This document shows, one piece after another, positions 1 through 9,041 of a DNA stretch of 64,000 nt; within the stretch, counting starts at the first letter, position 1; each line of letters opens with the position of its first letter. This stretch comes from Brucella intermedia LMG 3301. GTDB lineage: Bacteria > Pseudomonadota > Alphaproteobacteria > Rhizobiales > Rhizobiaceae. Both the position numbers and the translations under genes were made by a program. The stretch spans positions 1,240,001 through 1,304,000 of the forward strand of contig NZ_ACQA01000001.1 of NCBI RefSeq assembly GCF_000182645.1. Direction: 5' to 3'. The notes under the pieces were generated by a model. The model was given only the letters and a program-made list of their open reading frames with translations, was not told the origin of the DNA and ran no database searches.

Positions 1-621
1 TTCGTCCAGAAGCTGCACGGCCGAGATGCCAGCGCCGACCACCAGAACACGTTTACCTCTGAACTCCCCCGCTGTCTGATAATCACGAGTGTGTAGCTGC
101 TGGCCTCTGAACAGTTGCGAACCCGGATAAGGCGGAACATAGGGCGTCTCCCATGTGCCGGTCGCGTTAATCACCCCGCGAGCCGAGTAATTGCCCTGGT
201 CGGTCTCCACCCGAAGCCGCTCGCCACGGTCACAGACAACTCTTACGGTTACCGGTCGATGCACGGGAAGATCGAACTTTTCTTCATAAGCCCGATAATA
301 TTGCGGGACGGCCACCGACGCGCGCACTTCGCCATTCTCCGTCTCGACGATATCTTCAAACTTCATGCCAGGCAGGTCGTGAATGGCGTTTGCAGTCTTG
401 AGCGTCAGCGAAGGCCATCGAAATTGCCAGGCCCCGCCCGCCCCTGGAGCCTTGTCGAGAACCACGAATTGCCGTTCTCCGGCAAGACCTAGCCTGTTCA
501 GGTGATAGGCTGAAGAAAGCCCTGCCTGCCCGGCGCCAATGACCACGATGTCGACCTTTCGGGCAACTTTGACATGAATATTTTCGGCTGCTGGTTCATC
601 GAAGGGCTGTGTATCTGACAT
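1..621 (-). CDS. Flavin-containing monooxygenase-like FAD/NAD(P) oxidoreductase (3' end outside window)
   Basis: Reading leftward from an ATG at 621 the frame stays open to the window edge (207 codons), so only the N-terminal part is present. An FAD-binding GAGQAG motif lies at about residues 29-34. It is followed by a W-x-x-R-W-P-S-L-type segment typical of CzcO-like flavoproteins and FMO-type monooxygenases. A second Rossmann motif, VVGAGISAVQ, lies close to the truncated end and would bind NAD(P)H. Such proteins oxygenate small nucleophilic or ketone substrates; the substrate cannot be told here. The next gene upstream, an LtrA-family gene, reads the same way and stops 73 bp away. Family assignment is firm; the specific role is unknown. 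Confidence 0.8.
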   Translation of the reverse strand, partial: MSDTQPFDEPAAENIHVKVARKVDIVVIGAGQAGLSSAYHLNRLGLAGERQFVVLDKAPGAGGAWQFRWPSLTLKTANAIHDLPGMKFEDIVETENGEVRASVAVPQYYRAYEEKFDLPVHRPVTVRVVCDRGERLRVETDQGNYSARGVINATGTWETPYVPPYPGSQLFRGQQLHTRDYQTAGEFRGKRVLVVGAGISAVQLLDE

Positions 622-694
622 GGTGCGCTGCAAGCTTCCAAAACACGGGTCTGACTTCGTAGATGGGGATTGGACAGACGAGCTGGAAGTCCAG

Positions 695-1885
695 TTAACT
701 CATCATTGCAGGGGCGCGGAGCCGCTTGTTGAGCCCTTCCCAGACACTCACGACCAGCATGATTACCGTCGTCAGGATTCCCATCTGTAAGAGATTGGCC
801 GCGTAACCTATGGGGATGGCCATCAGCAGGGCCAGCACGCCCAAAATATGGGACGCAGGGATCAGGCCATAGACAACTTTTTTGTAGATCGCGCTGCCCA
901 TCAGATAGATTGCCGGTCCAGCGACAAGAATAAGAACATAGGCAGTTTTCAGCGGATCATGTGGATGTTCCATCACCAGATCGTTTCCCACTGCCGTCGC
1001 AATAATGCCGGCGACCAGTATTGCATGGACATAATGGAAATATGCGCCGATCCGCCCCGAGTCTGGGGAGTGAGTGATCGTTTCTGTCGCGTCCTTGCTG
1101 GAAGTTCCGAAATATAGCCACCACATCGCAAGTGTGCCGCCGAAGGTTGCAAGCACAGCGGATATCAAGGCGACATTCCAGACATCGGCATTGGACAGCG
1201 ATGCGCCGGTAGCGAGCAGTGTTTCGCCAAGCGCGACGATCACGAACAATTGGCAACGTTCCGCCAGATGCCCTCCCTCGATGGTCCAGTCGCTGGTATG
1301 GGAACGCCCGAGCCCCGGCAATGCAAAGCCGAACATCGGCGATAGATATTCGCAAAGCACGGCGATCAGCCAGAAAGCCATGCGGATTTCATGTTCAACA
1401 AAACAACCGGCGATCCAGAAGACGGCTGCAATGGTGAGCCAGCCGAGCATTCGCCGGTAATTGGCGGCAAGCGGATGCTTCTGCCCAAGGACAAAAACGA
1501 TATAGCCGGTCCGGCCGAGCTGCATGGCCACATAAGCCAGCGCGAATATCCAACCGTTCTCCGCAAATGCGCCTGGGATAGAAGAAGCCATCACCAGACC
1601 GAGCAGCATGATACAAAACAGAAGGCTGCGTATCTGCGGTGTCTCCGGGTTGAACCAGTTTGTCACCCAGCAGGTATATTGCCAGCCCAGCCACACGGCG
1701 AACCAGAGGATAAGCGTTTCCGCCACGCCGGTTAATGTCAGATTGTGCAAAAGCTCATGGCTGAGCTGCGTAACCGCGAAAACATAGACCAGATCGAAGA
1801 ACAGTTCCTCGAATGTTACCCGCGCATGGTGCCCGTCTCTTTCTCTCAGAAGCGGATGTGCGGCGGTGGCAGAAGCTGTATTCAT
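695..1885 (-). CDS. Low temperature requirement protein A (LtrA) family membrane protein
   Basis: A 396-residue polytopic membrane protein. The N-terminal signature HHARVTFEELFFDLVYVFAV, followed by many hydrophobic segments, is the LtrA family hallmark. The family is named after a Listeria gene needed for growth in the cold, but its biochemical function is not established. I chose the ATG at 1885 over a start 12 codons upstream because AGGGGAAGG lies about 8 bases before it and the family motif begins shortly after. It lies between two flavoprotein genes on the same strand with no overlap, so a shared operon is not obvious. Confidence 0.82.
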   Translation of the reverse strand: MNTASATAAHPLLRERDGHHARVTFEELFFDLVYVFAVTQLSHELLHNLTLTGVAETLILWFAVWLGWQYTCWVTNWFNPETPQIRSLLFCIMLLGLVMASSIPGAFAENGWIFALAYVAMQLGRTGYIVFVLGQKHPLAANYRRMLGWLTIAAVFWIAGCFVEHEIRMAFWLIAVLCEYLSPMFGFALPGLGRSHTSDWTIEGGHLAERCQLFVIVALGETLLATGASLSNADVWNVALISAVLATFGGTLAMWWLYFGTSSKDATETITHSPDSGRIGAYFHYVHAILVAGIIATAVGNDLVMEHPHDPLKTAYVLILVAGPAIYLMGSAIYKKVVYGLIPASHILGVLALLMAIPIGYAANLLQMGILTTVIMLVVSVWEGLNKRLRAPAMMS

Positions 1886-2003
1886 GCGAATGTACCTTCC
1901 CCTCAGACGGCAAACATTCAATCCAACTCCACCAGCTTAACCTGTAGTGAGCACATCGCATATCCGGCTAAGCTGATTTCCACTTGAAGAAGCCCGGGAC
2001 GCA

Positions 2004-3221
2004 TCATCTCGCGTCAAACGCGTTGCCAGCCTTGATCCATGCGTCGATTCCATCGGCCGCTGCACGGCCCATCGCGAAACAAGCCGTCAGAAGATACCCG
2101 CCAGTGGGCGCCTCCCAATCGATCATTTCTCCGGCAACGAAAACGCCGGGAAGCTTCGACAGCATGTAGTGCCCATCGATTTCATGCCACCGAATGCCGC
2201 CAGCCGACGAAATCGCTTCCTCAAGCGGGCGCGGACGAATAAGTGGAATGGAGAGCGCCTTGATGGTGGAGGCCAGCGCTTTCGGGCTTCTGTCACGCGT
2301 AAACTCGGTCACGAGCGCGGCTTTTACGCCTGTAAGCCCCGCTGCCTTGCGCAACAGGTTTCCAAAACTTAGCTTTGCATCCTGCCGGGCAATATCGCTT
2401 TCCAATCGCTCGACAGCTCGTCCCGGCGCAAGATCGAGGATCAGGAACGTCTGCGCGTTTTCCTCCAAGCTGTCGCGCAGGGCTGCGGAATGCGCGTAGA
2501 TGAGGCTCCCCTCGACACCGCCCCGGGTAATGACGAACTCGCCTTGTGTCGTGCCTGCATCAGACGTGGCTGTGACAGACTTTACCGGTTCACCGGCGAA
2601 ACGCTGGGCAAAGAAATCGCTCCACACGACATCAAAACCGCAATTGGCTGAGCGAAACGGCGCTATGTCGATTGCCTTGCGTCGAAATTCGTCGATCCAG
2701 GCTCCGTTGGAACCGAGTTTCGGCCAACTTCCGCCGCCAAAGGCAAAGAGCGCAGCGTCGCATCTGACGACCTCAACGCCATCAGGCTTCTCAATTCGCA
2801 GGCCATTGCCCTCGAAACCAAGCCAGCGATGCCGGGTAAGAATACGAACGCCCTGATCTTCGAGACGTTTTACCCAGGCGCGTAAAAGCGGCGATGCCTT
2901 CATTGCCTTGGGAAAAACACGGCCAGAAGAGCCGACGAACGTGTCGGCCCCCAATTCATCCGCCCACTTGCGCAACTGGATGGGACCAAAGGCCGTCAAG
3001 GCTGGCAAGATAAGCTCGCTGCTTGAGCCGAACCGTTTGGCGAAAGCTGTAAAATCTTCTGAATGCGTGATATTCAGGCCGGACTTTCCGGCAAGCAGGA
3101 ACTTGCGGCCAACCGTCGGCATCTGCTCGTAAACCGTCACCCGGTGGCCCAGAGCGGATAGTCTTTCGGCGGCCATCAAACCCGATGGCCCGCCTCCGAG
3201 AATGGCTATATTGCCCTTCAT
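2004..3221 (-). CDS. BaiN/HI0933-type FAD-dependent oxidoreductase (TIGR03862-like)
   Basis: A 405-residue flavoprotein starting at ATG 3221, 20 bp downstream of the cckA stop. The dinucleotide-binding motif GGGPSGLMAA sits at the very N-terminus. The segments VGRKFLLAGKSGLNITHSED and FAFGGGSWPKLGSNG, and the C-terminal VAGEMIDWEAPTGGYLL, are the conserved blocks of the HI0933/YhiN (BaiN-like) family. The C-terminal block closes the FAD site. Members are cytosolic and FAD-bound; some are called aminoacetone oxidases, but the physiological substrate here is unknown. The longer open frame upstream overlaps cckA and is not used as the start. Confidence 0.85.
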   Translation of the reverse strand: MKGNIAILGGGPSGLMAAERLSALGHRVTVYEQMPTVGRKFLLAGKSGLNITHSEDFTAFAKRFGSSSELILPALTAFGPIQLRKWADELGADTFVGSSGRVFPKAMKASPLLRAWVKRLEDQGVRILTRHRWLGFEGNGLRIEKPDGVEVVRCDAALFAFGGGSWPKLGSNGAWIDEFRRKAIDIAPFRSANCGFDVVWSDFFAQRFAGEPVKSVTATSDAGTTQGEFVITRGGVEGSLIYAHSAALRDSLEENAQTFLILDLAPGRAVERLESDIARQDAKLSFGNLLRKAAGLTGVKAALVTEFTRDRSPKALASTIKALSIPLIRPRPLEEAISSAGGIRWHEIDGHYMLSKLPGVFVAGEMIDWEAPTGGYLLTACFAMGRAAADGIDAWIKAGNAFDAR

Positions 3222-3240
3222 GTTCAAAGCCAACGAAGCA

Positions 3241-5814
3241 TTAGTCCTGCTTCTCCAGCATTTCCTTAACTGTCGTTGCCAATTGCTTGAGCGAGAACGG
3301 CTTTGGCAAGAACCCGAACTTGGCGTCCGCGGGAAGATTGCGTGCAAAGGCGTCCTCTGCGTAACCCGATACAAAGATGAACTTTATATCCGGATGCGTC
3401 TTGCGCAGTTCACGTAGCAATGTCGGGCCGTCCATTTCGGGCATGACCACGTCCGAAACGACAATATCCACCTCGCCGCCCAGCTCTTCCATCACTTCAA
3501 GCGCTTCGACACCGGACGCGGCTTCATGCACCGTGTAGCCGCGCGACTGGAGTGCACGCACTCCGCCCATGCGTACTGCATCCTCGTCTTCCACCAGAAG
3601 AACCGTCGCGGAACCGGAAAGATCGGTGGCTTTCTCCACCTTCTTTTCCTTCACGACGACAGGCGCATCATCTGCGCGTTTTTCCTCGATGTGGCGCGGC
3701 AGGAATATCTTGAACGTCGTGCCTTTTCCGACTTCGGAATCACAATAGATGAAGCCACCGGTCTGCTTGATGATGCCATAGACCATCGACAAGCCAAGGC
3801 CGGTGCCCTTGCCCACTTCCTTCGTGGTGAAGAACGGCTCAAAAATCTTTTCGAGCACGTCTGCGGGTATGCCCGTTCCTGTGTCTTCAACTTCGAAGAC
3901 TACATAATCCGCTTCCGGCAGATCGCGATAATGAAGCTTCGCGGCTTCCTGCATCGGCACATTGCGGGTGCGCAGTGTAATTTCACCGCCTTCCGGCATG
4001 GCATCGCGCGCATTCACCGCCAGATTGACCGCAACCTGTTCGAACTGCCCGAGATCGGCCTTGACCGACCATAGATCGCGACCATGATCGATTTTCAGCT
4101 CGATGTCCTTGCCAACCAGACGTGCCAGAAGCATGCGCAAATCAGCCAGAACGTCCGTCAGGTCGAGCACTTCCGGACGCAGTGTCTGACGGCGGGAGAA
4201 TGCGAGCAACTGACGCACAAGCGAGGCGGCCCGATTGGCGTTCTGCTTTATGTTCATGATGTCTGGGAAAGACGGATCGGATGCGCGGTGATTGGTCAGC
4301 AGCAAATCCGACGACATGATGATAGCAGTAAGCACATTATTGAAGTCATGCGCGATGCCGCCTGCAAGCTGGCCGACGGCCTGCATCTTCTGGCTCTGCG
4401 CCATCTGGTTTTCGAGGGCTTTTTGCTCGGTCGTCTCAACCGCAGAGATAATCGCAGCTTCTTCGGCGCGCTCGCCACCCAGGTCGGTTACGGGGCTCAT
4501 GTAGAAGCGGATATGCCGCTCCTCATTGCCCGGCAGCACTGTATCGACGGGCGAAATGCTCGCCTGTCCTGCAAATGCAGCGGCAAGCGCCCTGTTGAAA
4601 GTCTCGCGGTCACGCTCATGCACGACGATCTCAAGCTTCGCATTTCCGTCAATCGCATCGCGATCAACGACAGGCGCGAAAATATCGAGGAAACGCGCAT
4701 TGGTGCGCAATATATGTCCGGCGGAATCAACCGCAGCGATTGCCATCGGAGCCGAATTGAAGAAGCGCGTGAACCGCACTTCGGCGGAGCGCAGCGCCAT
4801 TGATGAATCTTCACCCTCCGCACGATCAAGAACGATGGTGCGGCTCGTGCCGCGCGTTCCGTCGCGCGCGGCCTGAACACGGTGATAGAACCGGACGGCA
4901 AGGCTCTGCCCGTTGCGCTTGATGAGATCCAGATCAATGACGGTATTGCGGCTTGTGCCCGGCTCAGCCTTCACCGCCTTGATGAGTGCCATTCCGCTGC
5001 CGGCCACAATATCGTTGAGCGTCAACGATCCCGGCGTGAATTGGGTCAGGTCGACGCCGAGCCATTCGGCGAGGGTCGCATTGAGATAGATTATCCGGCC
5101 CGAAGGATCAGCCGAAAAGAAGCCAGCCGGCGCATGATCGAGATGATTGATCGCTTCCTGCAGTTCCTGAAAAAAGCGCTCCTGCTCGGCACGCTCGTCG
5201 GAAATATCGGCAATCTGCCACGCGACGAGCGGACTTTTGAATTCCTGCCCTGCTTCAATGGGACGTGCCTTGATGCGATACCAGACCGGCGCCAGTGAAC
5301 CGCGTCCCTCGCGGGAAAGACCGCCCGAAAGGCGCACTTCCTCTTGCGCCGACAAGCCATCACGCACGGCATTCGTCAGACGGTAGATAGCGTCCGATGC
5401 GGCCGGTTCCGCCGTCAGCACATTGTCGAGGGAGCGGACGCCTTCGGCATTCGCCACGCCGGTCATCATGGCATAAGCCTGGTTGGCATAGACGATCTGG
5501 CCGCGCGCGTCAGAAATGACTGTCCCTTCCGGCTGCGAATCCATGAAGGAATGCGCGAGGTCCTGCTCGCCGTTCTTCTGGCTGAATTGAATGAGGCCTG
5601 TCGCTGCACCGAAAAGATAGAACACGCCGACCATTGACAGAATGCCCATGAGGACGAGGGCAAATCCATCTCCCAACTGGTCTCGAAACACAAAATAGGC
5701 GATGGCTGCAACCGTCAGCAATATGCCCACAATCAGCAGGCGAAGGGCACCACTGCGATTGCGCTTGGGCATGACGAGCGGTTTCGGGTAGGCATTGTCC
5801 GTCTGTCGCGACAT
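3241..5814 (-). CDS. cckA: Cell cycle hybrid histidine kinase CckA
   Basis: An 857-residue hybrid sensor kinase starting at ATG 5814. Two membrane segments (about residues 24-43 and 53-73) are followed by PAS-type sensor regions, a dimerisation/phosphoacceptor domain with GGIAHDFNN (His about 489), a HATPase domain with the G boxes [20 protein letters not shown] and [10 protein letters not shown], and a C-terminal receiver with [12 protein letters not shown] (phospho-Asp about 788). This architecture is that of CckA, which phosphorylates ChpT and through it CtrA and CpdR in alphaproteobacteria. The start overlaps the stop of a short upstream frame (TGATG). An orphan FliO-like gene is transcribed divergently. 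Confidence 0.93.
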   Translation of the reverse strand: MSRQTDNAYPKPLVMPKRNRSGALRLLIVGILLTVAAIAYFVFRDQLGDGFALVLMGILSMVGVFYLFGAATGLIQFSQKNGEQDLAHSFMDSQPEGTVISDARGQIVYANQAYAMMTGVANAEGVRSLDNVLTAEPAASDAIYRLTNAVRDGLSAQEEVRLSGGLSREGRGSLAPVWYRIKARPIEAGQEFKSPLVAWQIADISDERAEQERFFQELQEAINHLDHAPAGFFSADPSGRIIYLNATLAEWLGVDLTQFTPGSLTLNDIVAGSGMALIKAVKAEPGTSRNTVIDLDLIKRNGQSLAVRFYHRVQAARDGTRGTSRTIVLDRAEGEDSSMALRSAEVRFTRFFNSAPMAIAAVDSAGHILRTNARFLDIFAPVVDRDAIDGNAKLEIVVHERDRETFNRALAAAFAGQASISPVDTVLPGNEERHIRFYMSPVTDLGGERAEEAAIISAVETTEQKALENQMAQSQKMQAVGQLAGGIAHDFNNVLTAIIMSSDLLLTNHRASDPSFPDIMNIKQNANRAASLVRQLLAFSRRQTLRPEVLDLTDVLADLRMLLARLVGKDIELKIDHGRDLWSVKADLGQFEQVAVNLAVNARDAMPEGGEITLRTRNVPMQEAAKLHYRDLPEADYVVFEVEDTGTGIPADVLEKIFEPFFTTKEVGKGTGLGLSMVYGIIKQTGGFIYCDSEVGKGTTFKIFLPRHIEEKRADDAPVVVKEKKVEKATDLSGSATVLLVEDEDAVRMGGVRALQSRGYTVHEAASGVEALEVMEELGGEVDIVVSDVVMPEMDGPTLLRELRKTHPDIKFIFVSGYAEDAFARNLPADAKFGFLPKPFSLKQLATTVKEMLEKQD

Positions 5815-6232
5815 CAAGCCAGCTGCCCTTTCATGTTGCGTGGCTGAACATCAACGGGCATCAAAGTGCCGTGCATCTTCTTGATCAGCCAAGACGTCAT
5901 TTCAATCATCTGCATATCCGATTTTCTCGAATGCACTTTTCCGCGCAGTTCGGCTATCGCGTGGGACCGCAAAGCCGATATGTCAGGGTATACCCGATTC
6001 GCAGAATGCTTTATTCGGCGAGCAGTACAAGCATTGCTGCACTGAAACGGTGCAAATTGGACTTTTTTGCACTGTTTTGCCTGGGGATCATATATTTCTC
6101 GCATTCCCAAGAAACATTCCCAAGGCTTAGAAATTCAACTACTGTATGAACAACGCGATGATGTGGAGTGTCGGGGGAAGCGCAGTCTCCATTCATCGCA
6201 GGTTTTCGTTTATTGTATAAGAGGGTATCCGC
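5815..6232. promoter_or_regulatory. Divergent intergenic region cckA / FliO-like gene
   Basis: A 418-bp region between two divergent genes must hold both promoters. I see no clear CtrA-type TTAA-N7-TTAA box and no assignable sigma site. On the minus strand a 33-codon open frame (5814-5915) ends in a TGA that overlaps the cckA ATG and could act as a translationally coupled leader; this is uncertain. The FliO-like gene has a GAGGGTAT ribosome site just before its ATG. Confidence 0.4.
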
Positions 6233-7501
6233 ATGAAGGAATGGCTCAGCGGCATCGTTGGAGAGAGCGCGGCTAATATTGTCGGCTTCATCCTAATATT
6301 TGCGATCATTCTTTGCGGAATTTTCGTTGTTCTCAGTATCATCCGCCGTTTCAGCGGCGGTACTTACGTATCCAACGGCCGTACGCGGCAACCGCGGCTC
6401 TCGGTGATGGATGCGGCGGCAGTCGACAGCAGGCGCAAGCTGGTCCTTATTCGCCGTGACGATGTGGAGCATCTGTTGCTCATCGGCGGCCCCACGGACG
6501 TTGTGGTGGAGCAGAATATCGTCATGGAATCGCGGGCCCATGCGCGGGTGCAGCCTTCTCGGATTGAACCGGAGCACATCGAACGCTTCAAGCAGCACGA
6601 AGTGCTGACCAATGAAAAGACCCCTGCTTTGTCGCTGCAGACGCCTCCGGCGAATGAGAAGGACGAAGCGATCCAGATCAGTTCCGCAATCGAAACACCG
6701 GCTTACCGCAAACCCGAGCCAGCACGAGAAGAACCGGCCCCACAGGCTGCTACGCCGGTTCGTGTTCCGCCCCAGGCTCCGGCTGTGGCGTCACACTCGT
6801 CGCAATCGCCTGTCGAGCCGAAACCCGCTCAGCCGATGCAGGCTCGACCACAACCACGGCCCGCGCCGAATTATCCACCGCAACCGCGCACAGTATTGCC
6901 GCCCCGCCCCGCGCAGGCACAGCCACAGTCAACACGCGCCCACCCGGCCTATCCATTAAGCCAGGTTTCGCGCGGAGTGGTGAGTTCAACCTCCTCAGGT
7001 GGTGTCACCGCTACCGGCGTTGCTGCCGCTACGTCCGTCGCCTCGGCAAATCTCGGCAGTATCGTTCCTGAGCGTGAAACAACGGTCGCGGACAAATCTC
7101 CAACGCTCGACGTAGCGGGTCCCATGGTATCCACAACGGCAGCGCCGGCATTCTCCACGCCTTCCGAACCGAAGCGTATCGAACCTGAGATCCCGATTGC
7201 AGCGTCAAAGCCGGCGGTATCCGAGCCAGTTTCACCTGAACCGCCCGGTGATGACCTGGCGGACCTCGGCAATGCATTGCAGGACGCCATCACCGCAGAC
7301 ATCAATTCGCAGAGCTCTGCCAGCGAGGAGAGCAAGGAAGCGGCCTCATTCGATACCGAGTTCTTCGAGAATGAGCTTCTGAGGTCGCTTGATATTTCGG
7401 CAACCGACGATACGCTCGAAGACAAGACAAAGGACGATATCGAGGACGAAATGGAAAAGCTCCTCGGTGAATTGACCAAGGATGGAATTCGCAGGGATTG
7501 A
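6233..7501 (+). CDS. FliO/MopB-like single-pass membrane protein with Pro/Ala-rich linker
   Basis: A 422-residue protein. One membrane segment (about residues 14-39) is followed by a short domain with RRKLVLIRRDDVEHLLLIGG, which matches the FliO pattern seen in flagellar export proteins. A long Pro/Ala/Gln-rich low-complexity stretch follows (about residues 140-330), then an acidic C-terminus rich in Asp and Glu. FliO normally helps assemble FliP in the flagellar export gate, but no flagellar gene is near. The gene sits divergently beside cckA, and dksA converges on it from the right. The ATG at 6233 has a good ribosome site. The domain call is likely; a flagellar role is doubtful. Confidence 0.65.
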   Translation: MKEWLSGIVGESAANIVGFILIFAIILCGIFVVLSIIRRFSGGTYVSNGRTRQPRLSVMDAAAVDSRRKLVLIRRDDVEHLLLIGGPTDVVVEQNIVMESRAHARVQPSRIEPEHIERFKQHEVLTNEKTPALSLQTPPANEKDEAIQISSAIETPAYRKPEPAREEPAPQAATPVRVPPQAPAVASHSSQSPVEPKPAQPMQARPQPRPAPNYPPQPRTVLPPRPAQAQPQSTRAHPAYPLSQVSRGVVSSTSSGGVTATGVAAATSVASANLGSIVPERETTVADKSPTLDVAGPMVSTTAAPAFSTPSEPKRIEPEIPIAASKPAVSEPVSPEPPGDDLADLGNALQDAITADINSQSSASEESKEAASFDTEFFENELLRSLDISATDDTLEDKTKDDIEDEMEKLLGELTKDGIRRD

Positions 7502-7532
7502 TTTCCCGCCGAAGCCGTATCGATAAAAGAAA

Positions 7533-7564
7533 ATAGGCTGCGGAAACCGCAGCCTATAATTTTC
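7533..7564. terminator. Hairpin terminator between convergent FliO-like gene and dksA
   Basis: ATAGGCTGCGG, a three-base AAA loop and CCGCAGCCTAT form an 11-bp perfect stem. It is followed by AATTTT on the plus strand and, read the other way, by A/T-rich sequence. It lies 31 bp after the FliO-like stop. Confidence 0.8.
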
Positions 7565-7580
7565 AAACTGTCTCGGACCT

Positions 7581-7619
7581 AGAGCATATTGCGATCAGAT
7601 TGAATTAGATCGACGCTCT
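7581..7619. repeat. Imperfect palindromic element (candidate dispersed repeat)
   Basis: AGAGC at the left end pairs with GCTCT at the right end. Between them two GATC blocks lie inside an imperfect inverted repeat. Short intergenic palindromes beginning with AGAGCAT are common between genes in Brucella and relatives. I see only one copy in this window, so the repeat status is inferred. Confidence 0.35.
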
Positions 7620-7643
7620 GTTTCGCACGTTCCGGAAGGCGCA

Positions 7644-8060
7644 CTAGTCGTCGCGATAGACTTTTTCTCGACGCTCATGACGCTCCTGTGCTTCGATTGA
7701 AAGCGTAGCGATCGGACGCGCATCAAGCCGCTTCAAGCTGATAGGTTCTCCCGTCTCTTCGCAGAAACCGTATGTTCCTTCATCAATGCGGCTCAGGGCC
7801 GCGTCGATTTTTGAGATCAGTTTGCGCTGTCTGTCGCGAGCTCGCAGCTCGATTGCCCGATCCGTTTCGGAGGATGCCCTGTCCGCCAGGTCGGGATGGT
7901 TGGCATTTTCCTGCTGCAGCGCCTCAAGCGTTTCGCGCGCTTCACGCAGAATATCGTTCTTCCATGCGATCAGTTTCGCACGGAAATAAGACTTCTGCCG
8001 CTCGTTCATGAACGGCTCGTCTTCAGTGGGCCTATAGTCAAGGTCAATCAATTCACTCAT
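7644..8060 (-). CDS. dksA: RNA polymerase-binding transcription factor DksA, zinc-less type
   Basis: A 138-residue DksA/TraR protein. The coiled-coil tip reads PDLADRASSE, matching the Asp-x-x-Asp-x-Ala element that enters the RNA polymerase secondary channel. The C-terminal globular domain has YGFCEETGEPISLKRLDARP and then LSIEAQE. Of the four cysteines that bind zinc in E. coli DksA, only the first is kept; the others are Thr, Ser and Ala. This is the pattern of the zinc-independent form. It acts with ppGpp in the stringent response. Convergent with the FliO-like gene, and its 5' side faces a 388-bp intergenic region. Confidence 0.93.
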   Translation of the reverse strand: MSELIDLDYRPTEDEPFMNERQKSYFRAKLIAWKNDILREARETLEALQQENANHPDLADRASSETDRAIELRARDRQRKLISKIDAALSRIDEGTYGFCEETGEPISLKRLDARPIATLSIEAQERHERREKVYRDD

Positions 8061-8448
8061 TCTGAATTACCCCACATCTAGGAGACGCGAGCGGTTATAT
8101 AGTTCCATAGCAACAAGGACACAACATCAAACAAGCGTACTTCACTACTTTTTAGTGCATCAATTTTGTATGATTATGCGTAAAAATGATGCAACATAGA
8201 ACTCAACGCAAAAATTTGCTCTTGGGACTTTCAGAATAACTTCAATCAATTGCGGAAAACACCGGTATATTTTCAGTCGAAACCACTCTCCCTCGGGAGA
8301 AGTTCCTGAAGCTCAATAATTAGGCAAATGGCACCTGTAAATAATGCTGACAGCCATCAAAAAATCGGGAGAATAGGCAACCGGAGCGTTCATTCGCTCT
8401 CGGATTATGGCGAAAAATGCAGGAAAAACACAGCTTGGAACGTTACAG
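8061..8448. promoter_or_regulatory. Divergent intergenic region dksA / SixA-like gene
   Basis: The 388 bp carry the promoters of dksA (leftward) and the phosphatase gene (rightward). The segment from about 8100 to 8290 is AT-rich compared with its surroundings. I see no convincing operator, riboswitch or small coding frame. Confidence 0.35.
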
Positions 8449-8949
8449 ATGAGTCGCTTGCTTCTTCTAAGACACGCGAAAGCCGTGTGGGCCAGACCGG
8501 GAATGAAGGATTTCGATCGCCCTCTTGATCAGGAAGGCAAAGCTGCACTCGACCGGCTCGCAAGGGCTATGAAGTCAACCGAGCTTTATCCCGATCGGGT
8601 GGTTCTTTCCGGTTCGTGCAGAACGCGAGAAACTGCGTTCGGCCTTGTTGAGCGTCTCGGTATCGAGGTCGAAACCATCGTCGACGATACGATCTATAGC
8701 GGCGGCGCGGCTGACTACATGCAAGCCATATGCAAACACGGTGACGCGGCGACGCTGATGCTTGTAGGACATAATCCCAGCATTGAAGATCTGGCACTCG
8801 CCTTGTGTAGCGATGGCAACCAAGATAGCCTTCTGAAACTGCGCGCTGGCTTTCCTACTGCCGCACTGGCCAATATCACGTTTCCCGCCTCGCTCACCGA
8901 TCTTGAGCGTGGCGCTGGTTATCTGGAAAGCTTCATACTGCCCCGGTAG
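8449..8949 (+). CDS. SixA-like histidine phosphatase (phosphohistidine phosphatase family)
   Basis: A 166-residue member of the histidine phosphatase superfamily. The N-terminal LLLLRHAKA is the catalytic RH(G/A) block, CRTRETA is the second arginine block, and MLVGHNPSIEDL supplies the second catalytic histidine. These are features of SixA-like proteins, which in E. coli remove phosphate from the HPt domain of ArcB and from a nitrogen PTS protein; the partner here is unknown. I start at ATG 8449, 8 bases after GGAA, because the catalytic arginine must lie close to the N-terminus. Downstream, ycjX follows after 92 bp on the same strand. Confidence 0.85.
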   Translation: MSRLLLLRHAKAVWARPGMKDFDRPLDQEGKAALDRLARAMKSTELYPDRVVLSGSCRTRETAFGLVERLGIEVETIVDDTIYSGGAADYMQAICKHGDAATLMLVGHNPSIEDLALALCSDGNQDSLLKLRAGFPTAALANITFPASLTDLERGAGYLESFILPR

Positions 8950-9041
8950 ATTTTCCGCGAAGCAACCGGCATTCCTTGCCAAGGGCGCTGGGGCCACCCT
9001 ATCTATACCGCTGACAGATCAGTGAATTCGGCGAGGATTAA

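Noticed and set aside
8325..8350. TGGCAC ... TGC upstream of the SixA-like gene as a sigma-54 promoter
   Set aside because: GG and GC are about 16 bases apart, too far for -24/-12 elements.
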